Assembly (NCBI GenBank): GCA_025353525.1
Contig: JANXOO010000264.1
Location: 1-5,845, forward strand
DNA length: 5,845 nt
Source: Schlesneria sp.
GTDB lineage: Bacteria; Planctomycetota; Planctomycetia; Planctomycetales; Planctomycetaceae
Direction of reading: 5' to 3'
Part shown: positions 1-3,647 of the stretch, one piece after another
Layout of the letters: each line of letters opens with the position of its first letter
Position numbering within the stretch: position 1 is the first letter of the stretch
The notes under the pieces: generated by a model
What the model was told of the DNA's origin: nothing
The model's database searches: none
Seen by the model: only the letters and a program-made list of their open reading frames with translations
Made by a program: the position numbers and the translations under genes

Positions 1-3
1 AGA

Positions 4-267
4 ATGCTTACGAACAAATCCGGAAAATCCTGGCACGCGATTCCAGTTCTCGTCGGCGTTGCCACGGGTTACGTCGTCGGTCAGTCAGGAATGGGCTTGG
101 ATGTCGCCCGAGCTGAAGTCAAAGAATCGGCTCCGCGTGAAGCGTTCCAGGCGGGTTCCGAGCGATCAGAAACTGTCCTTCGCGAGATTTCGAAGATCCT
201 GAAGACGATGGACGGCCGATTGGAACGGATCGAAAGAATTGCGATCGAGAAAAGGTCCACCGAATAA
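4..267 (+). CDS. Small hypothetical membrane-anchored protein with a C-terminal coiled coil
   Basis: I do not recognise a family. The 87-residue product has a short basic N-terminus, one moderately hydrophobic segment at about residues 12-32 (AIPVLVGVATGYVVGQ and following), then a charged, helix-prone region. The stretch at about residues 55-82 has a heptad-like spacing of Leu/Ile/Met (VLREISKILKTMDGRLERIE) that suits a coiled coil. The reading frame is still open at the left edge (AGA before the ATG at 4), so a longer upstream start cannot be excluded, and no ribosome binding site is visible. It lies 118 bases before the pilM start on the same strand, so it may belong to the same transcript. 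A small bitopic protein next to PilM/N/O could be an accessory of the inner-membrane platform, but this is a guess from position only. Confidence 0.5.
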   Translation: MLTNKSGKSWHAIPVLVGVATGYVVGQSGMGLDVARAEVKESAPREAFQAGSERSETVLREISKILKTMDGRLERIERIAIEKRSTE

Positions 268-287
268 GAGTTCGATCTGTTGCGCAA

Positions 288-307
288 GGGCAAGCGGAGA
301 ATTGCCC
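288..307 (+). other. Perfect hairpin between the small ORF and pilM
   Basis: GGGCAA (288-293) pairs with TTGCCC (302-307) around an 8-base loop GCGGAGAA. It sits in the 118-base gap between the small ORF and pilM. No run of T follows, so it is not a standard Rho-independent terminator. It could be an RNA-stability or processing element, or chance. I see nothing else of note in 268-385. Confidence 0.25.
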
Positions 308-385
308 GACGGATTGGGTGAGACCACTTCGACATGGACGTTTGTCTGTTGGAATGACAGCGTCTATCGAGAATCGGCCCCAAAA

Positions 386-1492
386 ATGTCTACCGCAGCT
401 CTTCCCTTAAGCATTTCCAAATCTTCCCGCAGGAGAACGGCTCCGTCGGCCGCCACGATGGTAGGCGTCGACATCGGTTGTCATTCAGCGAAGATTGTGC
501 AACTGGAAAAAGGGTTTGCGACGGTACGGCCGCGAGTCTGTCGCGTTGTGCCCCACGAAGTTCCCCTGACACCGGACGACCCTCTGCGATGCCTGGACGA
601 AATCGAAAGAACGTTGCGTCGCGCATGGTCGTCCCGGAACTGCTGGTGTCCCTTGCCAGCGGCATGCATCCTCTCGATGAATCTGATGACCTTCCGTACG
701 TTTGAATTACCGCTCGCGGAAGGTTCTCCAGTCACGTCACAGGATTGGCAGAACTCATTCGTGTCCGAGACGGAAGCGATGTCAAGTGGGATGATTGTGG
801 AAGGCTGGCCGACACAAACCGCATTGCCAGCGCGCGGCAATTCATCTTTCGCGGCACTGGGGATCGACGAATCGTTTGCGTCGGCGATCGTCGACAGATT
901 CTGGAAATGCGGCCTGGACTGCCAGGTGCTGGATGGATTGCCGTTCGCCATGGCTCGCGCCGTGACAGGGGCCGGGATCGAGGGAACTGTCGCTGTGATC
1001 GATTGGGGATATAGTACCATGACCCTGACCGTCGTTGTCGATAATCGTCCGTATTTCACGCGAGTTTTCCGAGACTGTGAACTTCGGTCGTTGACGAGCG
1101 TCGTCATGCGTTCGCTTCAACTGGAAGCCCCGCAATGCCAGCAGCTCATGACCGCCTACGGATTCGGACAATCCACGCGTGACTTTGAGGCAACGGAAAT
1201 GTCAGCGATGCTGGCCGAAATCGCGGCACCTTACTTGAATAGACTGAGCGACGAACTTCGCCGAACGTGGCAGTTCCTTCAGCAACTTACGGGGCAGACC
1301 CCTGCGAGAGTCATTCTGATGGGTGGCGGCGCAACGTTGAAATCAAGTGCTTCAATTGTGAGCAGTGCGATCCGCGTTCCGATCGAAGTCTGGTCTCTGC
1401 CTCACAATTCCAATTCCGGCGGGGGACCGGAATCGGCGTCCGCGCCATTTGGTCCCGCGTTTGCGTTGGCTCGTTTGACGAGGAACAAATGA
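386..1492 (+). CDS. pilM: PilM-like actin-fold pilus/secretion assembly protein
   Basis: PilM is a cytoplasmic, nucleotide-binding, actin-like (ASKHA-fold) protein that docks on the N-terminal tail of PilN and links the cytoplasmic and periplasmic parts of the machine. With the ATG at 386 the product has 368 residues, close to the usual PilM size of about 350. Visible motifs are the first phosphate loop GVDIGCHSAKIVQL (27-40; PilM normally reads GIDIGSSSIK), the second phosphate loop VIDWGYSTMTLTVV (204-217), the adenosine motif VILMGGGATLKS (309-320) and a PilM-like C-terminal FGPAFALARL (355-364). The start is uncertain. The frame is open back to a TTG at 239 inside the previous gene, and an ATG at 458 would give 344 residues starting two residues before GVDIG. 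Neither ATG has a well-spaced Shine-Dalgarno site; AGGAG at 431-435 is 22 bases from 458. The stop overlaps the pilN start by four bases. GspL (cytoplasmic part) of type II secretion is the alternative family, but PilN being a separate gene favours PilM. Confidence 0.85.
   Translation: MSTAALPLSISKSSRRRTAPSAATMVGVDIGCHSAKIVQLEKGFATVRPRVCRVVPHEVPLTPDDPLRCLDEIERTLRRAWSSRNCWCPLPAACILSMNLMTFRTFELPLAEGSPVTSQDWQNSFVSETEAMSSGMIVEGWPTQTALPARGNSSFAALGIDESFASAIVDRFWKCGLDCQVLDGLPFAMARAVTGAGIEGTVAVIDWGYSTMTLTVVVDNRPYFTRVFRDCELRSLTSVVMRSLQLEAPQCQQLMTAYGFGQSTRDFEATEMSAMLAEIAAPYLNRLSDELRRTWQFLQQLTGQTPARVILMGGGATLKSSASIVSSAIRVPIEVWSLPHNSNSGGGPESASAPFGPAFALARLTRNK
1481..1484 (+). promoter_or_regulatory. Ribosome binding site deciding the pilN start
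   Basis: AGGA lies 4 bases before the ATG at 1489, inside the last codons of pilM. The same frame is open back to 1267, but only 1489 has this site, the ATGA overlap with the pilM stop, and the NLLP motif that normally begins PilN. Confidence 0.6.
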
Positions 1493-2118
1493 GCAACCAT
1501 CTCAACTTGCTGCCGCTCATCGCGCTCCGTCGCAACCTCATTTGGATGCGGGTTCGTCAGTGGAGTTTCGTGTGGATTATGACAATCGTGACTTGCCTGA
1601 CAGTCACTGGAGTGCAGACATGGCGGGTCGCTTCGCAGCACTATCAGTTGTCTCAATTGCAAGTTTCCTCGCTTCCGCTAAGAACGACACAGCGTGAGCT
1701 CAATCAGAAGTTGCAGCGGTTGGCGACCCTCCGCAGCCGAGAGTCGATGCTGGCGATGCTGGAACGAATGGAGCAACCCGTGCAACTCCTTGGAATTATC
1801 GGGCGGTCGATTGGCGACGAACGCCCGGAAGTGCAGGTTTTTGACTTCTTCATATCGCCAACTCGCGTCGTGCAACTCATCAAGCCGTCTGAAACGGGAA
1901 AAGACTCTGCGAGCGGTGTTCAGGCGACGACGCGAAATATCGAACGCGTGCAACTCAAAATTGATGGTCTGGGTATTGATGACCTGGCGGTGGCTCGTTT
2001 CGTAGCGGGCCTTCGCGAAGCGGGTGTATTTGAAACCGTCGCTCTAAAATCCTCGATTCGCGCTTTGTCATTTCCTGGCGAGAGTCGTCAGTTCTCGGTC
2101 GAATGTGTGTTTCAATGA
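1489..2118 (+). CDS. pilN: PilN-like inner-membrane assembly protein
   Basis: The product has 209 residues and the PilN layout. The short cytoplasmic tail carries LNLLP (5-9), the segment that binds the PilM groove in known homologues (usually INLLP). One membrane helix follows at about 24-46, then a Gln/Leu/Arg-rich coiled coil at about 50-95. The periplasmic ferredoxin-like domain ends with a VQLKIDGLGIDDLAVARFV strand-helix (about 151-169) followed by LREAGVFETV, typical of PilN. The gene starts with an ATGA overlap on the pilM stop and ends with another ATGA overlap on the pilO start, so its translation is probably coupled to both. GspL C-terminal domains have the same fold; the separate gene and the NLLP tail favour PilN. 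It should act as the inner-membrane partner of PilO. Confidence 0.85.
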   Translation: MSNHLNLLPLIALRRNLIWMRVRQWSFVWIMTIVTCLTVTGVQTWRVASQHYQLSQLQVSSLPLRTTQRELNQKLQRLATLRSRESMLAMLERMEQPVQLLGIIGRSIGDERPEVQVFDFFISPTRVVQLIKPSETGKDSASGVQATTRNIERVQLKIDGLGIDDLAVARFVAGLREAGVFETVALKSSIRALSFPGESRQFSVECVFQ

Positions 2119-2702
2119 CCATTTCATCATCGCTGAAAGCAATCAATTTTGGACTTCATGCCGGCGGGCTCGGTGTGACGGTCGCGATCGTCTACGTGAC
2201 CTGCACGTTTGCCGTCGTACCCATGCAGGACCGGCATCTGACCATGGCCAGTAGTATTCTCGAAGAGAAACGCTGGATGGCGCAGAGTTCAGAAATACAT
2301 TCACATCATCGCGAGATCGAACTCAAGTTGTCCCATTCGGAAGAGTCATTTGCGCGCGTGATCTCTCGTATTCCCGAAACTCCGCACGAATCCGAGTTCC
2401 TCGCGCAGGTGACCGAGTTGGCTCGCAACTCCAAATTGCGAATTCAACGCTACCACCCACGGGAACCGGTCAACGAGGGAACGCATACGGCACTCGAAGT
2501 ACAACTCGACTTGATCGCGGATTATCCGGGAATCTGCCGATTCCTTGATGGACTGCGGACGCTGGCGCGACTTTGTCGCGTGACCAGTCTTCACGTGCGT
2601 TCGATGGGGAGCGAGGGGGCCGAACTTGCGATTGAGATGACACTCAGGATCTACTTCGCGCCGCTCTCGAAGACGACTGTTGCGGAGACGCTCAATGGCT
2701 GA
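2115..2702 (+). CDS. pilO: PilO-like (GspM-type) inner-membrane assembly protein
   Basis: The product has 195 residues: a short cytoplasmic N-terminus, one membrane helix at about 15-37, a coiled coil at about 45-80 and a C-terminal ferredoxin-like domain. The most diagnostic part is ALEVQLDLIADYPGICRFLD (about 129-148) followed by a helix (LRTLARL), a second strand (VTSLHVRS) and a last strand (AIEMTLRIYF). This matches the PilO pattern of a strand, a Y-x-x-hydrophobic-x-x-F helix and a terminal strand ending in Y/F. I chose 2115, which gives the ATGA overlap with pilN, over the in-frame ATG at 2103. There is no Shine-Dalgarno site before 2115, so initiation probably depends on ribosomes terminating on pilN. 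PilO pairs with PilN in the periplasm and sets pilus/pseudopilus assembly geometry in known systems. GspM is the structural equivalent in type II secretion and cannot be excluded. Confidence 0.78.
   Translation: MTISSSLKAINFGLHAGGLGVTVAIVYVTCTFAVVPMQDRHLTMASSILEEKRWMAQSSEIHSHHREIELKLSHSEESFARVISRIPETPHESEFLAQVTELARNSKLRIQRYHPREPVNEGTHTALEVQLDLIADYPGICRFLDGLRTLARLCRVTSLHVRSMGSEGAELAIEMTLRIYFAPLSKTTVAETLNG
2684..2687 (+). promoter_or_regulatory. Ribosome binding site of the PilP/GspC-like gene
   Basis: GGAG at 2684-2687 is 7 bases before the ATG at 2695 and lies inside the end of pilO. It supports 2695 over the in-frame TTG at 2680, which would place the site inside the coding region. Confidence 0.6.
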
Positions 2703-3291
2703 ACCACATTCGAAGAAACAGGTTTCTCAAAATCGAATTAAGCTGCTGCTGGTCACCGTTTTAAGCGTTGTCCTGCTTTACGTGATCTTTTCACAGTCAG
2801 AGCATGGACCAGTCACCGCGCGTGTCGTCGGAACTTCCGATCCCCGAACGACGAACCCATTGTCACTTTCCGACTCCGTGAAAAGTCGTGCGGGATCCAT
2901 GAATCCCGCGCCGGGATCAGTCCTGGCGACCGTTGCATGGCCCGCAACGCCGCTAGCCGATGTACTGGCCATCAACCCATTCAAATTGCTGGACGACCTG
3001 AAGCCAGTCGGTCTCATTCCGGGAACCACGCCGACAGTCGTCGAGTCAGGCGCAGACCTTGCGGAGTCGCAGGACACCAAATCGATGGAACTCCGCGATG
3101 CCATTAAATCCCACCGTCTCAAAGCAATTGTGAAAACTCCCACGGGGATCGGTGCAATCGTGGGTGATGCCGTCATCGGAGTGGGGGATGTCGTTGGAAA
3201 TCGGCTTCGCGTCACGGAAATCCGTCCCATCGGAGTCGTATTTGAACTCATCGAAGAACCAATCGACCGTATCTCGACAATCGAAAAGTAA
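2695..3291 (+). CDS. PilP/GspC-like membrane-anchored linker to the secretin
   Basis: The product has 198 residues. A basic N-terminus leads into one membrane helix (about 15-32, IKLLLVTVLSVVLLYVIF). A low-complexity Ser/Pro/Thr linker (about 33-85) follows, then AINPF (92-96), which resembles the NPF/DPF element before PilP and GspC domains. A short C-terminal beta domain closes the protein at about 140-186: LKAIVKTPTGIGAIVGDAVI then VGDVVGNRLRVTEIRP and VVFEL. The pattern of a strand, an 'A-I-v-d' strand, V-G-D, and a final strand with a hydrophobic-E end is that of the GspC homology region and PilP, which bind the N-terminal domains of the secretin. There is no lipobox, unlike proteobacterial PilP, so the anchor is GspC-like. 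The gene overlaps pilO by 8 bases. Family assignment rests on pattern and position, hence no symbol. Confidence 0.7.
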   Translation: MAEPHSKKQVSQNRIKLLLVTVLSVVLLYVIFSQSEHGPVTARVVGTSDPRTTNPLSLSDSVKSRAGSMNPAPGSVLATVAWPATPLADVLAINPFKLLDDLKPVGLIPGTTPTVVESGADLAESQDTKSMELRDAIKSHRLKAIVKTPTGIGAIVGDAVIGVGDVVGNRLRVTEIRPIGVVFELIEEPIDRISTIEK

Positions 3292-3339
3292 ATTAAAGCA
3301 ATCGATTCGCCTCCGATGTAGCGGGTACGATGGATTCGA

Positions 3340-3476
3340 GTACGGCTTCGGCGTTTCAACCGAATGAAACATCGTCACCGGCAGTCTCTGCCGAAAGTGG
3401 AGCGATGATCACGCTCGCGAATTCCGCCTGTGAGGGTCGTACCGCTTGTGAACAATTCAACGGCTGAAAGCCGTAC
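3340..3476 (+). other. Possible multibranched RNA domain closed by a 9-base-pair helix
   Basis: GTACGGCTT (3340-3348) is the exact reverse complement of AAGCCGTAC (3468-3476). Between them lie three perfect local hairpins: GTTTCA/TGAAAC (3353-3358/3365-3370), CGGCAG/CTGCCG (3379-3384/3388-3393, 3-base loop) and GAGCG/CGCTC (3400-3404/3412-3416, with TGATCA in the loop). A fourth, weaker helix is GAATT/AATTC (3419-3423/3454-3458). A closing helix around several hairpins is the general layout of aptamer-type RNAs. The closing helix competes with a local hairpin, ACGGCT-GAA-AGCCGT (3460-3474). The pairings are read directly from the sequence; folding in the cell is inference. Confidence 0.4.
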
Positions 3477-3477
3477 G

Positions 3478-3509
3478 GATTGCCGATGAGTCCAAGAGTA
3501 GACGCAATC
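3478..3509 (+). other. Bulged hairpin in the secretin leader
   Basis: GATTGC (3478-3483) pairs with GCAATC (3504-3509). On the 5' side a six-base bulge CGATGA (3484-3489) follows, then GTC (3490-3492) pairs with GAC (3501-3503) around the loop CAAGAGTA. There is no matching bulge on the 3' side. GCAATC occurs again at 3588-3593, giving an alternative partner for GATTGC. Confidence 0.35.
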
Positions 3510-3521
3510 TCGGATAAGTTT

Positions 3522-3539
3522 GTGGCGATTTCTCGCCAC
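3522..3539 (+). other. Perfect 7-base-pair hairpin in the secretin leader
   Basis: GTGGCGA (3522-3528) pairs with TCGCCAC (3533-3539) around TTTC. It is the longest uninterrupted local stem in the window's non-coding part. No T tract follows, so it is unlikely to be a terminator. Confidence 0.45.
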
Positions 3540-3566
3540 CGACGCGTTGCCTGTTTCGGCGAAGAT

Positions 3567-3624
3567 CTGGATTTCACGGACGATGACGCAATCAGGTTTG
3601 AAGTCATCCAGGCGTTCGCTTGGA
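3567..3624 (+). other. Two mutually exclusive stems just upstream of the secretin ribosome binding site
   Basis: Stem A: CTGGATTTCA (3567-3576) pairs with TGAA (3599-3602) plus ATCCAG (3606-3611), with a three-base bulge GTC (3603-3605), giving ten base pairs. Stem B: TCCAGGC (3607-3613) pairs with GCTTGGA (3618-3624) around GTTC, with one G-T wobble. Both use 3607-3611, so they cannot form together. Stem B ends 14 bases before the GGAG at 3638. I found no obvious partner for the ribosome binding site itself, so a control mechanism is not shown. Confidence 0.35.
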
Positions 3625-3637
3625 ATGACTTGAGCGC

Positions 3638-3641
3638 GGAG
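3638..3641 (+). promoter_or_regulatory. Ribosome binding site deciding the secretin start
   Basis: GGAG at 3638-3641 is 6 bases before the ATG at 3648. Together with the signal peptide that begins at this ATG it selects 3648 over the in-frame TTG at 3480 and ATG at 3486. Confidence 0.65.
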
Positions 3642-3647
3642 CAAGGA

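Larger units (their letters stand above)
3292..3647 (+). promoter_or_regulatory. Long structured leader in front of the secretin gene
   Basis: These 356 bases separate the tightly overlapping pilM-N-O-P genes from the secretin start at 3648. I see no credible gene and no terminator with a T tract. The frame of the secretin is open back to TGA at 3465-3467, with possible starts TTG 3480 and ATG 3486. Using them would put 54-56 charged residues before a clean signal peptide, so I treat this part as untranslated. The stretch is rich in perfect inverted repeats, given as separate entries. It could be an operon-internal regulatory RNA, a processing site, or hold an internal promoter. I could not identify convincing -35/-10 boxes. 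TTGTGAACAA (3446-3455) is a small dyad that could be an operator but is weak. Confidence 0.5.

Noticed and set aside
30..46. A sigma-54-like TGGCACG element.
   Set aside because: The -12 GC does not fall at the required spacing and the site lies inside a reading frame.
481..1107. A 208-codon minus-strand open frame opposite pilM.
   Set aside because: No recognisable motifs, and the opposite strand holds the three actin-fold motifs in order.
3296..3334. Partial resemblance to the 3' half of a cyclic di-GMP-I riboswitch (GATGTAGCGGGTACGATGG).
   Set aside because: The conserved 5' half (GCACAGGGCAAACC and ACGCAAAGCC) is absent; the bases before it are the end of the pilP-like gene.
2778..3359. 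A 193-codon minus-strand open frame opposite the PilP/GspC-like gene.
   Set aside because: Low-complexity Ser/Thr/Arg product without motifs; the plus-strand gene has a ribosome binding site, a membrane helix and a recognisable domain.
3484..3509. Similarity to a hammerhead ribozyme core: CGATGAGTCC, a short loop, then GACGCAA resembles CTGATGA-stem-GAAA.
   Set aside because: The invariant T of CTGATGA is C here, GAAA reads GCAA, and I cannot place the third stem or a cleavage triplet.
3478..3540. Fluoride-riboswitch-like pieces (GCCGATGAGTCC and GGCGATTTCTCGCC).
   Set aside because: They occur in the wrong order for that family and lack its GATG-containing first helix.
3480..3647. In-frame N-terminal extension of the secretin from TTG 3480 or ATG 3486.
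   Set aside because: It would bury the signal peptide behind more than 50 charged residues; ATG 3648 has both a well-placed GGAG and the signal peptide.
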